From Bryobacterales bacterium (GTDB lineage Bacteria > Acidobacteriota > Terriglobia > Bryobacterales > Bryobacteraceae), in the NCBI GenBank assembly GCA_003135055.1, contig PLDF01000509.1, positions 1 to 37,042 of the forward strand: a DNA stretch of 37,042 bases, written 5' to 3'. Position 1 is the first letter of the stretch. Each line of letters opens with the position of its first letter. Below the pieces are notes generated by a model. The model was not told the DNA's origin. It did not search any database and saw nothing but the letters and a program-made list of their open reading frames with translations. This document shows, in pieces, positions 7,836 to 15,376 of the stretch. The position numbers were made by a program, and so were the translations under genes.

Positions 7836-9227
7836 ATGCGAAAGATACTCCTGCTCGCGGCAGTTCTGTTGCTGGCCCTCGCGGCCGTTTTGATTTCCGG
7901 CGACCCGCGCGTCGATGCGCGCATCAAGAAAGCCTCGCGCGCGCCGGAGCGCAACGGCTGGATTCAGGTTCACCTGGAAGGCTCGCCTTCCGACATCGGG
8001 TTCCAGCACGGCTATCTTCTATCGGCCGAGATTCAGGATGCGGTCGCCACCATATCCGCCGAGCTGAAGCACGAAGACAATAAGGATTGGGACTTCTACC
8101 GCAAGACCGCGCGCGAAGTCTTCTGGCCGCACGTGGAGCAGCAATACCGCGATGAGCTGAGCGGCATCGCCGATGGGTTGAAGGCGCGCAACGTGAAGCT
8201 CGACGTCTGGGACGTGGTCGCGCTTAACGCGTGGCTTGAGCTGCCCTATTACGATAAGTGGTACGACCACGTAAAGCCCGGCGTGAAGAGCACAGCCGAC
8301 CATTGCAGCGCGTTCGTCGCCACAGGCAGTTATACTAAGGACGGCCGCGTGGTGATCGGCCACAACAACTGGACTACTTACTCTTCGGGCGAGCGCTGGA
8401 ACATCATTTTCGATATCTCGCCCTCCGCGGGCAACCGCATGATCATGGACGGCATGCCCGGCCTGATCCACAGCGGCGACGATTTCGGCGTGAACTCGGC
8501 CGGCATCGTCATCACGGAAACCACCATCAGCGAATTCAACAGCTTCGACCCCAACGGCATTCCTGAATTCGCGCGCGCGCGCAAGGCCATGCAATATTCC
8601 AACTCCATCGACGATTTCGCGCGCATCATGAAGGATGGCAACACCGGTGGCTACGCCAACAACTGGCTGGTGGCCGACCGCAAGAACAACGAAGCCGCAA
8701 GCCTTGAGTTGGGCCTCAAGAACACCCCTTTGCTGCGCACCAAGGACGGCTTTTTCGTAGGCTCGAACTTCCCCGCCGACCCCAAACTGATCAAGGAGGA
8801 GACCAGTTTCGATGTCAACGATGCCGGAAAAAGTGAAAATGCCCGGCATAAGCGCTGGCTGCAGCTGATGCAGGAATACAAGGGCAAAATCGACGTTGCC
8901 GCCGGACAGAAATTCCTGGCCGACCACTACGACGCCTTTGAAGGCAAGGTCGACCCCAGCGAGCGCACGCTGTGTGGCCATATCGAGCTATCGCCGCGCG
9001 GCATGCCCACATGGCAGAAACCTTACGCGCCGTGCGGCGCCGTGCAGTCGAAGGTGACCGATGCGGCGGGCGCGGAGCGCATGTCTCTGACCGCGGCGCT
9101 AGGCCACGCCTGTGGAATCGATTACAAAGCGGCCGATCACTTGGCGAAGCATCCGGAGTACGCCTGGTATAAGCCGATTCTGCACGACATGGATTCGCGC
9201 CCCTGGACATCGTTTATGGCCAAGTAA
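7836..9227 (+). CDS. Secreted C45/phospholipase B-like Ntn-hydrolase
   Basis: A 463-residue exported protein. MRKILLL followed by a hydrophobic run to residue 22 is a signal peptide, which is why I start at ATG 7836. The body resembles the C45 acyltransferase / phospholipase B-like group of N-terminal-nucleophile amidohydrolases. C157 in TADHCSAFVATG is the likely nucleophile exposed by self-cleavage; it is followed by VVIGHNNWTTYSS, HSGDDFGVNSAGIVITETT and GGYANNWLVADRKNNEAASLELGL. These enzymes cut amide or ester bonds; the substrate cannot be told. Three Cys near the C-terminus (LCGHIEL, APCGAV, HACGID) fit an extracytoplasmic, disulfide-bearing protein. A protease gene follows 25 bases later on the same strand. 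Confidence 0.8.
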   Translation: MRKILLLAAVLLLALAAVLISGDPRVDARIKKASRAPERNGWIQVHLEGSPSDIGFQHGYLLSAEIQDAVATISAELKHEDNKDWDFYRKTAREVFWPHVEQQYRDELSGIADGLKARNVKLDVWDVVALNAWLELPYYDKWYDHVKPGVKSTADHCSAFVATGSYTKDGRVVIGHNNWTTYSSGERWNIIFDISPSAGNRMIMDGMPGLIHSGDDFGVNSAGIVITETTISEFNSFDPNGIPEFARARKAMQYSNSIDDFARIMKDGNTGGYANNWLVADRKNNEAASLELGLKNTPLLRTKDGFFVGSNFPADPKLIKEETSFDVNDAGKSENARHKRWLQLMQEYKGKIDVAAGQKFLADHYDAFEGKVDPSERTLCGHIELSPRGMPTWQKPYAPCGAVQSKVTDAAGAERMSLTAALGHACGIDYKAADHLAKHPEYAWYKPILHDMDSRPWTSFMAK

Positions 9228-9252
9228 TTGCAGTGACTCCTGCGGCGCTGCT

Positions 9253-10647
9253 ATGCGACTCATACTCTGTCTGGCTGTGACAGTCCAGTGCGTTTCCGCT
9301 CAACCAGCGGCGAGAAAGCTCGATTCTCTGCACGATCTCAGCGCCAACCTGGAGGCGCTGTCTCACCGCGTGAGCCGCTCCGTGGTGCAGATCTTCGCCA
9401 CCGGCTACGCACTGAGCGAAGCGAGCGAATCGGGCGGCGCCGCCGCCATGATCACCAGACAGCGCGCCACTGGATCAGGCGTGATTCTCAGCGCGGATGG
9501 CTATATCCTCACAAACGGACACGTGGTGACGAATGCCCGACGCGTGCGCGTGCGGCTAGCGGCCGAAGGATCCGCCGGACACTCCAAACTGGAACCGGCC
9601 GGGAAGATTCTGGACGCGCGCATCGTGGGCATCGATCGCGATACCGACCTGGCGGTAATAAAGATCGATAAGACCGGGCTCGACACCTTGCCTCTGGGCG
9701 ATTCGGACACGCTCCGCCAGGGGCAGCTGGTGATGGCGTTCGGCAATCCGCTCGGACTCGAGAACTCCGTTTCCATGGGGATTGTGAGCTCCGTGGCGCG
9801 GCAGATCAAGCCGGACGATTTCATGGTTTACATCCAGACCGATGCGCCCATCAACCCCGGCAACAGCGGCGGGCCGCTGGTGGATGCCGACGGCAGCGTG
9901 ATGGGCATCAATACGTTCATCCTGTCGCAATCCGGTGGCAGCGAAGGACTGGGATTCGCGATTCCGAGCAACATCATCAAGAACGTGTTCGAACAGCTTC
10001 GCGACGCCGGCCACGTGCATCGAGGCGAAATTGGCGTATTCGTGCAAACCATCACGCCGCCTTTAGCTGCCGCGCTGACGCTTCCGCAAGATTGGGGAGT
10101 CATGCTGTCCGACGTGACGCCCGATGGGCCCGCGGACAAAGCCGGCCTGAAGAACGGCGACATCGTTCTCAGTCTCAACGGAAAGACGATCGAGAATGCG
10201 CGCCAGCTCGATGTGAACTTATACCGATACAAGCTGGGAGACAAGGTGAACGTGCAAGTGTTGCGCGGCGACGAGAAGCTTACCTTTCCCGTGGCGGTTA
10301 GCGAGCGCGACGACGACCCCCAGAGATTCGCCGACATGGTGGATCCGGTGAAGAACATCGTGCCGCAGTTGGGAATTCTGGGTATCGCCATCGATAAGAA
10401 CGTCACGCAATTGCTGCCCGACTTGCGCCGCTCGATCGGCGTGGTGGTGGCCGCGCGCGCGGGCGAATCGCCATACTCCGGCGACAGCCTGAATCTGGGC
10501 GACGTGATTTACGAAGTGAACGGCACCCCGGTGTCGAGCGTGGCCGCGTTGCGTTCCGCACTCGACAAATTAAAGGAGACCGATCCGCTGGCGCTGCTGG
10601 TGGAGCGCGACGGACGGCTGCTGTACATCACGATGCAGATTGAGTGA
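9253..10647 (+). CDS. DegP/HtrA-type periplasmic serine protease with two PDZ domains
   Basis: A 464-residue trypsin-fold protease for misfolded envelope proteins. Residues 1-16 are a signal peptide (MRLILCLAVTVQCVSAQ). The catalytic triad is H90 in LTNGHVV, D132 in DRDTDLAVIKID and S205 in NPGNSGGPL. Two PDZ domains follow: one around 265-360 (IGVFVQTITPPLAAAL, GPADKAGLKNGDIVLSLNG) and a second, more divergent one around 375-460 (LGILGIAIDKNV, GDVIYEVNGTPV). The start is ATG 9253; no strong ribosome site is visible, so coupling to the upstream hydrolase gene is possible. Confidence 0.93.
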   Translation: MRLILCLAVTVQCVSAQPAARKLDSLHDLSANLEALSHRVSRSVVQIFATGYALSEASESGGAAAMITRQRATGSGVILSADGYILTNGHVVTNARRVRVRLAAEGSAGHSKLEPAGKILDARIVGIDRDTDLAVIKIDKTGLDTLPLGDSDTLRQGQLVMAFGNPLGLENSVSMGIVSSVARQIKPDDFMVYIQTDAPINPGNSGGPLVDADGSVMGINTFILSQSGGSEGLGFAIPSNIIKNVFEQLRDAGHVHRGEIGVFVQTITPPLAAALTLPQDWGVMLSDVTPDGPADKAGLKNGDIVLSLNGKTIENARQLDVNLYRYKLGDKVNVQVLRGDEKLTFPVAVSERDDDPQRFADMVDPVKNIVPQLGILGIAIDKNVTQLLPDLRRSIGVVVAARAGESPYSGDSLNLGDVIYEVNGTPVSSVAALRSALDKLKETDPLALLVERDGRLLYITMQIE

Positions 10648-10805
10648 AGCGGGGAATCCGGTAGTTCGCTAAATCCGTCTGTTATGACTGATCTTGGGCT
10701 CATGCAACCTGCGGCCGATTCTCGATCGGCCTGCCGGCTTCACCTACATTGCCAGAGGAACGCCGATTCTACACTCTGATCAAGTCGGATGTAAGGTCGC
10801 GTGTG

Positions 10806-11006
10806 GTGGGACAGACGATCGTTTTTTGTCGTCTGTCAGGCGGGCTGTACTCTAGTGTAGTGTCTGCTAAATAACTAGACAGCCATTTCTTCCGCTTTCT
10901 CGACCTGGCGCCATAATTCCAGACTGGCAGACATGTTTAGTTATTTGTTGGACACTACACTAGCATCTAGCGAAACCTGACCACGAAAGGCGATGGTCTG
11001 TCTTAC
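10806..11006. repeat. REP-like two-hairpin element, copy 1 (interrupted)
   Basis: The ends are inverted repeats: GTGGGACAGACGATCG at 10806-10821 and CGATGGTCTGTCTTAC at 10991-11006. Inside the left end GACAGACGA (10810-10818) pairs with TCGTCTGTC (10829-10837). The same ends occur at 15296-15373 with only 78 bp between outer edges. This copy is longer because a 112-bp element sits inside it. Confidence 0.8.
10852..10963. mobile_element. 112-bp MITE-like element
   Basis: The termini are inverted repeats: CTAGTGTAGTGTC (10852-10864) matches the reverse complement of 10951-10963 exactly, and after four unmatched bases AAATAACTA (10869-10877) matches 10938-10946. It has no coding capacity and is more A+T-rich than the flanks, so it would need a transposase supplied elsewhere. 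It lies inside another repeat element. The target duplication is not resolved; CTAG at the very ends may be target sequence. Confidence 0.75.
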
Positions 11007-11010
11007 CAAG

Positions 11011-11032
11011 GGACCGGCCAGGAGGCCGGTCC
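11011..11032. repeat. Perfect GC hairpin
   Basis: GGACCGGCC (11011-11019), loop AGGA, GGCCGGTCC (11024-11032). No T-run. Possibly a further REP-type palindrome; only one copy was seen in the window. Confidence 0.55.
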
Positions 11033-11061
11033 GCAGCCTCGGCCCTTGCTTCAGCGCTAAA

Positions 11062-11188
11062 CCGAAGTTCTTGGATTTCATATCGAAAGATATTGATTCT
11101 GCAAGGTGGCCACATGCCTACGGTAGGCATGTAGGGAAGGCGAAAGCGATGAAACAAAAGACGTCGACTCTGTTTTCAAGAACTTCGG
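11062..11188. other. Structured non-coding element of unknown kind
   Basis: CCGAAGTTCTTG (11062-11073) and CAAGAACTTCGG (11177-11188) are perfect 12-bp inverted repeats. Between them lie a small ATATC/GATAT hairpin (about 11083-11096) and a perfect 10-bp palindrome ACATGCCTAC/GTAGGCATGT (11112-11132) with a one-base spacer. It could be a MITE, a structured RNA or a decayed repeat. No coding frame is convincing. Confidence 0.5.
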
Positions 11189-11234
11189 GCTAAAGACGCA
11201 TTGGCTACTTTCCACCGAGCCCCGCTGCCGCGTA

Positions 11235-12248
11235 TCACCACGGATTCGAGAATCTCGAGTCACACGTAAGCTCCACATCGGTGAGGCTGCGCAAAAACGC
11301 CAGCAGGTCCTTCCGATTCTGCTGAGTCAGCGCAATTCCAGTCATGCGCGCGGCGCGGTTGGGATTGTCGTGGCCGCGGCCGGCATAAGGGCCGCTCGCA
11401 ATAGTGCGCCCGCCGGCGGCGTAATGGTCCAGCACCTCTTCGACTGTCGCCACGCTGCCATCGTGCATGTACGGCGCGGTCAGCGCCACGTTTCTCAGAG
11501 ACGGCGTTTTGAACTTGCCGACGTCGGCGCGTTTCCTGGTTTGCCCGTAAATGCCCAGGTTCGGCCACGGATAGGGGAACGTCCCAGACATGTTGTAAAG
11601 CGCCGTATTGTGAAACTCGATGGGCGGGTTGCCGCGGCCTTCGTAGACCGTGGCGTCGCTGAAGTTGAATCCGCCGTGGCAGCGAAAACAGCCGGCCACC
11701 GCATCGCCAAAGAAAATGGCTTCGCCGCGCTGTGCCGAGTCTGGAATTGCGCCGCGGTCTCCGCCGAAATGGTACCGGTCGTAAGGCGAGCGGACAGAGA
11801 TAATGGTCCGCTCAAAAACGGCCAGCGCCTTGGCAACATTCGCAAGGCTGAACGGGTATTGCGCCTCCGGGAAGGCTTTGCGGAAGAGCGCGCGGTAAAC
11901 CGGGTCGGCGCGCAGTTGGCCCAAAAAGGCATTCACTCTGCCGCGCAAACCCAACTCCACCGGGTGCTCGGACAGCATGGGGATGCGCGCCTGCTCTTCG
12001 AGCGAGCGCAGGTTGGGATTACTCCAGGTAAGCGCGCCCGCGTAGGCCGCATTCACCAGGCTCATGGCGCTGCGCGGGTGGTCCTGGCCGGTTGCGCCGC
12101 GGGCGGTGGCGCACCCGTCGGTAAACGCCAGTGCCTGCCGATGGCACGACGCGCACGATTGCGCGCCGTTCACCGACATTCTCTTGTCGTAGAAGAGATA
12201 CCGGCCCAGCAGCGCCTTGGCCTGGGACATCGGGTTGGCGGCGGGCAC
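11235..12248 (-). CDS. MbnH/cytochrome c peroxidase-like di-heme enzyme, lacking its signal peptide
   Basis: A c-type di-heme protein of the MauG/MbnH/bacterial cytochrome c peroxidase superfamily. Two heme attachment motifs are present, CASCH (SVNGAQSCASCHRQALAF) and CFRCH (VAGCFRCHGGFNF), and the C-terminal part has FKTPSLRNVALTAPYMHDGS. The C-terminus looks complete. The frame upstream of GTG 12248 still reads GFPKPRV, which resembles the start of the mature protein in this family, but then meets a stop (12300-12302) without any signal peptide. Cytochromes c must be exported for heme attachment, so the gene is probably 5'-truncated and non-functional. An 15-base match to the end of the nearby MITE-like element lies where the leader should be. 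Confidence 0.85.
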   Translation of the reverse strand: MPAANPMSQAKALLGRYLFYDKRMSVNGAQSCASCHRQALAFTDGCATARGATGQDHPRSAMSLVNAAYAGALTWSNPNLRSLEEQARIPMLSEHPVELGLRGRVNAFLGQLRADPVYRALFRKAFPEAQYPFSLANVAKALAVFERTIISVRSPYDRYHFGGDRGAIPDSAQRGEAIFFGDAVAGCFRCHGGFNFSDATVYEGRGNPPIEFHNTALYNMSGTFPYPWPNLGIYGQTRKRADVGKFKTPSLRNVALTAPYMHDGSVATVEEVLDHYAAGGRTIASGPYAGRGHDNPNRAARMTGIALTQQNRKDLLAFLRSLTDVELTCDSRFSNPW

Positions 12249-12271
12249 GCGCGGCTTGGGAAACCCGCGCC

Positions 12272-12286
12272 TTTCTTGGACACTAC
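12272..12286. repeat. Possible solo end of the MITE-like element
   Basis: On the minus strand GTAGTGTCCAAGAAA matches the right end of the 10852-10963 element (GTAGTGTCCAACAAA) at 14 of 15 bases. It sits at the point where the MbnH-like gene loses similarity to its family. Confidence 0.4.
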
Positions 12287-12334
12287 CCTGCCGGCGGCCC
12301 TATTTTGTCATAACTTTGTTATTTTGAGGGCTGC

Positions 12335-12340
12335 TATAAT
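12335..12340 (+). promoter_or_regulatory. Candidate -10 box for the phoH-era operon
   Basis: TATAAT in an A+T-rich stretch (12301-12345) about 115 bases before phoH. No good -35 hexamer lies at the usual spacing, so this is a candidate only. Confidence 0.4.
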
Positions 12341-12453
12341 CGGAACTGGATGGTTTTCAGCCGCCCGCTCTGGCGGGTTGCCGCAGCTTCGAACCCTTCC
12401 CACCGCGTCGTAAATCCCTGTCCCGTTTTCCGGAGGCGCCCAGTAATCAATTG

Positions 12454-13458
12454 ATGAAATCCAGCGTACGCATAACTCGCGGCGTCGAGAGCCTGTTCGG
12501 CACTCGCGACGAAAACATCCGGCTGATCGAAGCCGGCCTCAACGTCCACGCGCAGCTTGTCGATAACAACCTCGAAATCGAAGGCGAGCCCGATTGCGTT
12601 TCGCGGGCGGAACACATCCTGGAAGATTACAACCGGCTGTTGCGCGAGGGCCACATTTTCAATAACGGCGACCTCAACAGCTACCTGCGCGTAGTCACCA
12701 ACGACCCCGAAGTGTCGCTGCACAAGCTGGTGCAGAGCGGCAAGCAGCGCAACTTCGGCAAGAAGATGCTGGCGCCGAAAACCGTCAATCAGCGCCGCTA
12801 TCTTGAGGCCATTGAGCGCAACGACCTGGTTTTCGGCGTCGGGCCCGCGGGCACGGGCAAAACCTACCTGGCCGTCGCCATGGCGGTATCCGCGCTGATC
12901 AACAAGCAGGTTTCGCGCATCATTCTCACGCGTCCGGCCGTGGAAGCGGGCGAGCGCCTCGGATTCCTGCCCGGTACTTTGCAGGAAAAAGTCGACCCGT
13001 ATCTGCGCCCCCTTTACGATGCGCTCTACGACATGCTGGAAAGCGAGCGCGTGGAAAAGCTGCTGGAGCGGAACACCATCGAGGTGGCGCCCATCGCCTT
13101 CATGCGCGGCCGCACGCTCAACGACAGCTTCATCATTCTCGACGAGGCGCAGAACAGCACCTCCGAGCAGATGAAAATGGTGCTCACCCGCCAGGGGTTC
13201 AACTCCAAAATGGTGGTCAACGGCGACATAACGCAGATCGATCTGCCCACCGGCCGGCGTTGCGGCCTGATCGATGCCATCGAAGTGCTCAAGGGCGTGG
13301 AAGGCATCAGCTTCGTGCAGTTCGATGAGAGGGACGTGGTGCGGCACACGCTGGTGCAGAGAATCGTGAAAGCCTATGAGCGGTACAACGAGTGCATGGG
13401 CGCCGGCCGGCAGCTAACTCTGCCCATCGAGCAGGCCGAGCCCGCGCCGCAAGCTTAA
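12454..13458 (+). CDS. PhoH-like (YbeZ) ATPase
   Basis: A 334-residue PhoH/YbeZ P-loop protein thought to act with YbeY in RNA and ribosome metabolism. Residues about 10-75 form the KH-like N-terminal region, and the ATPase starts around 110. Walker A is GVGPAGTGKTYLA, Walker B is FIILDEAQNST, and the family stretches TRPAVEAGERLGFLPG and NGDITQIDLP are intact. I prefer ATG 12454 over the TTG three bases earlier; GGAGG at 12432-12436 is rather far from both. It is the first gene of phoH-ybeY-corC-era, an order widely kept in bacteria, and its stop overlaps the ybeY start as TAATG. Confidence 0.93.
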   Translation: MKSSVRITRGVESLFGTRDENIRLIEAGLNVHAQLVDNNLEIEGEPDCVSRAEHILEDYNRLLREGHIFNNGDLNSYLRVVTNDPEVSLHKLVQSGKQRNFGKKMLAPKTVNQRRYLEAIERNDLVFGVGPAGTGKTYLAVAMAVSALINKQVSRIILTRPAVEAGERLGFLPGTLQEKVDPYLRPLYDALYDMLESERVEKLLERNTIEVAPIAFMRGRTLNDSFIILDEAQNSTSEQMKMVLTRQGFNSKMVVNGDITQIDLPTGRRCGLIDAIEVLKGVEGISFVQFDERDVVRHTLVQRIVKAYERYNECMGAGRQLTLPIEQAEPAPQA

Positions 13459-14018
13459 TGGCCGCCATGTCCGCCGTGAGCACCGCCGCCTCCGTTTTGA
13501 AGACCGCCGCGTCCGCCGCCCGCTCGAATGCCGCCCATCGGAGTCACGACCGCAAGGGAGTGGTTTCCGTAATCTTCCGGCGCATTCCCGCCGATGTGCC
13601 GCAGCGCGCCGTGGAGCGCTTCGCATGCAAGCTACAGAATCAGGTCGCCAAGGGCCGCCCATTCGAATGCCTCATCGCTGGCGACGCCGAGTTGCGGCGT
13701 TTGAACCGAAAGTTCCGCGCCAAAGATCAAGCCACTGATGTCTTGTCGTTCCCCAGTGGAACAGGCCTCCCGGCCCGTTCGTCTCTAGGATCGATCGCCA
13801 TCTCTCTCCAGCGCGCCCGCGCCCAGGCTCGCGCCTTAGGCCACTCCACCGAAGACGAAATCCGCATCCTGATGCTCCACGGCATTCTCCACCTCACCGG
13901 GCTCGACCACGAAACCGACGCCGGCCGCATGGCGCGCGCGGAAAAACGCTGGCGCGCGCGTCTGGGCCTTCCCGCGTCTCTCATCGAACGCGCCATCATC
14001 GAGCGGGTGCGCGCATGA
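13458..14018 (+). CDS. ybeY: YbeY endoribonuclease / rRNA maturation factor
   Basis: YbeY is a zinc metalloprotein needed for 16S rRNA 3'-end maturation and ribosome quality control. The zinc motif is LMLHGILHLTGLDHETD, and LNRKFRAKDQATDVLSFPS is the conserved core strand. The ATG at 13458 overlaps the phoH stop. From that start the first 35 or so residues are Ala/Ser-rich and unlike the family; similarity begins near VVSVIFRRIP, so the true start may be the GTG at 13560. The extra stretch contains a copy of a dispersed repeat (13539-13564). The stop overlaps the next ATG (ATGA). Confidence 0.9.
   Translation: MAAMSAVSTAASVLKTAASAARSNAAHRSHDRKGVVSVIFRRIPADVPQRAVERFACKLQNQVAKGRPFECLIAGDAELRRLNRKFRAKDQATDVLSFPSGTGLPARSSLGSIAISLQRARAQARALGHSTEDEIRILMLHGILHLTGLDHETDAGRMARAEKRWRARLGLPASLIERAIIERVRA
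13539..13564 (+). repeat. REP-like repeat family 4, copy in the ybeY 5' codons
   Basis: The 26 bases match 33300-33325 at 23 positions; the common core is CGGAG-CACGACCG followed by AGGGAGTGGT. A further copy lies inverted in egtB (31970-31994). Confidence 0.65.
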
Positions 14019-15256
14019 TGTGGGCCATCGTGGTCGCGGCGTTGATCGCCATCCCGCTGCTGGGCCTGGTGACGTTCGTGCAGCTTCTGTATCTCGAAAG
14101 CCTGCGCCTGCGCACCCGCGATCTGCCCTCGCTCAAATTCTTCAAGGACGAGCTGGAAGATAAGCTGGGCCTCAAAACCGAAGAAGGCGCCGGGTCGTTT
14201 TCGCTCATCAAGCATTCGCTGCTGGTCGCATTGGCGGTACTCTATTGCGCGTGGATCGACAACCTGTGGGAAGCGGCGCTGGCCGCGTGGCTCACCATGA
14301 TCGCCGCCAGTTACGCGCTGCCGCAGCTGCTCTACCGCCGCACCGGCGGCCGTTGGGTGCTGCCCGCGGTCCCGCTGCTGCGCGCGCTGGCGTGGATCGC
14401 CAGACCCTGCGAGGCGCTGCTGAGTTTCTTCCAATCGCTGATCGATCTCACCGACGACCAGTCCTCCCCCGAAGAGGAGCCCACGCCAGCCGAGAACATC
14501 GAGGCGCTCATCTCCGCCGGCGCCGAAGAAGGATTGATCGAAGAAGACGACCGCAAGCTCATCCAATCCGTCATGGAGTTCGGCGACAAAGTGGTGCGCG
14601 AAGTCATGACGCCGCGCCCGAACATCGTCGCCATCCAGGCCGATTCCACGCTTGAGCAGTTGCGCCAGCTCGTAATCACCGAGCAATATTCGCGCATCCC
14701 CGTGTTCGAGCAGAATATCGATCAGATCGCCGGTTTCGTGCACGTTCGCGACATGTTCGAAGTGGACGAAGCCGAGCGGGAAGGCCGCAAGGTCCGCGAG
14801 CTGGTGCGCCCCATCATGTTCGTGCCCGAGAGCAAGCCGGTACACGACCTCATGCGGCAGATGCAGCAGGAAAACGCCCAGATGGCGATCGTGATCGACG
14901 AGTACGGCAACACCGCCGGCCTTGCCACCATGGAAGATTTGCTCGAAGTGATCATCGGCGAAATTCGCGACGAGCACGAGCCCGCTAGCGACGTGACTGA
15001 AGATGGCCAGGGAGGCTACATTGTATCCGGAAATTTCGATTTGGATCGTATCGGCGATCTTTTCGATTCCTTCCACCTCGAGGAAGACATCGAATCCACC
15101 ACGGTGGGCGGTTTGGTGAGCGAATGGTTGGGGCGCGTTCCCAAGGCCGGCGAATCCGTGGAGCGCGACGGCATCCGCGTCGAAGTGCTGGCCAGCGACG
15201 ACTTGCGCGTAGGCCAGGTCCGCATCGCCAAATCGCTGGCGGTGGCGCATGAGTGA
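14015..15256 (+). CDS. CorC/HlyC-type membrane protein (CNNM, CBS pair, transporter-associated domain)
   Basis: A 413-residue protein of the CorC/YbeX/HlyC group, linked to magnesium and cobalt handling. A short hydrophobic segment opens the protein (IVVAALIAIPLLGLVTFVQL) and more hydrophobic stretches lie around 70-135. The CBS pair starts at VREVMTPRPNIVAIQ (around 193) and runs to AGLATMEDLLEVIIGEIRDEHE; the C-terminal transporter-associated domain carries VSGNFDLDRI and STTVGGLVSEWLGRVPKAGE. The start overlaps the ybeY stop (ATGA). Position between ybeY and era matches ybeX in the conserved cluster. The N-terminal membrane part is shorter than in full CNNM proteins. Confidence 0.88.
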   Translation: MMWAIVVAALIAIPLLGLVTFVQLLYLESLRLRTRDLPSLKFFKDELEDKLGLKTEEGAGSFSLIKHSLLVALAVLYCAWIDNLWEAALAAWLTMIAASYALPQLLYRRTGGRWVLPAVPLLRALAWIARPCEALLSFFQSLIDLTDDQSSPEEEPTPAENIEALISAGAEEGLIEEDDRKLIQSVMEFGDKVVREVMTPRPNIVAIQADSTLEQLRQLVITEQYSRIPVFEQNIDQIAGFVHVRDMFEVDEAEREGRKVRELVRPIMFVPESKPVHDLMRQMQQENAQMAIVIDEYGNTAGLATMEDLLEVIIGEIRDEHEPASDVTEDGQGGYIVSGNFDLDRIGDLFDSFHLEEDIESTTVGGLVSEWLGRVPKAGESVERDGIRVEVLASDDLRVGQVRIAKSLAVAHE

Positions 15257-15262
15257 TTTTGC

Positions 15263-15286
15263 GGGGCAGCCAATCCTGGCTGCAGC
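15263..15286. repeat. REP-like repeat family 2, copy 1
   Basis: Palindrome GCAGCCA-atcc-TGGCTGC with G-rich flanks. All 24 bases recur at 18367-18390. Confidence 0.8.
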
Positions 15287-15295
15287 AAGCCAGAA

Positions 15296-15373
15296 GTGGG
15301 ACAGACGATCGGGTTATGTCGTCTGTCTTTCGCGAGGCAACAACAGACCACATAAGTCGATGGTCTGTCCCAC
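15296..15373. repeat. REP-like two-hairpin element, copy 2 (intact), filling the era leader
   Basis: The outer ends GTGGGACAGACGATCG (15296-15311) and CGATGGTCTGTCCCAC (15358-15373) are inverted repeats at 15 of 16 positions. Each half also folds alone: GACAGACGA with TCGTCTGTC, and ACAGACCA with TGGTCTGT. It ends three bases before the era ATG. Confidence 0.85.
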
Positions 15374-15376
15374 CCT

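Larger units (their letters stand above)
10648..11234. other. Gene-free repeat-rich region
   Basis: No convincing gene. It contains a GGCCGAT/ATCGGCC hairpin at 10713-10731, a REP-like element (10806-11006) interrupted by a MITE-like element (10852-10963), a perfect GGACCGGCC hairpin (11011-11032) and a 127-bp inverted-repeat-bounded structure (11062-11188). Confidence 0.75.

Noticed and set aside
13727..15250. Minus-strand open frame of 507 codons
   Set aside because: Antisense to ybeY and the corC-like gene; no domain.
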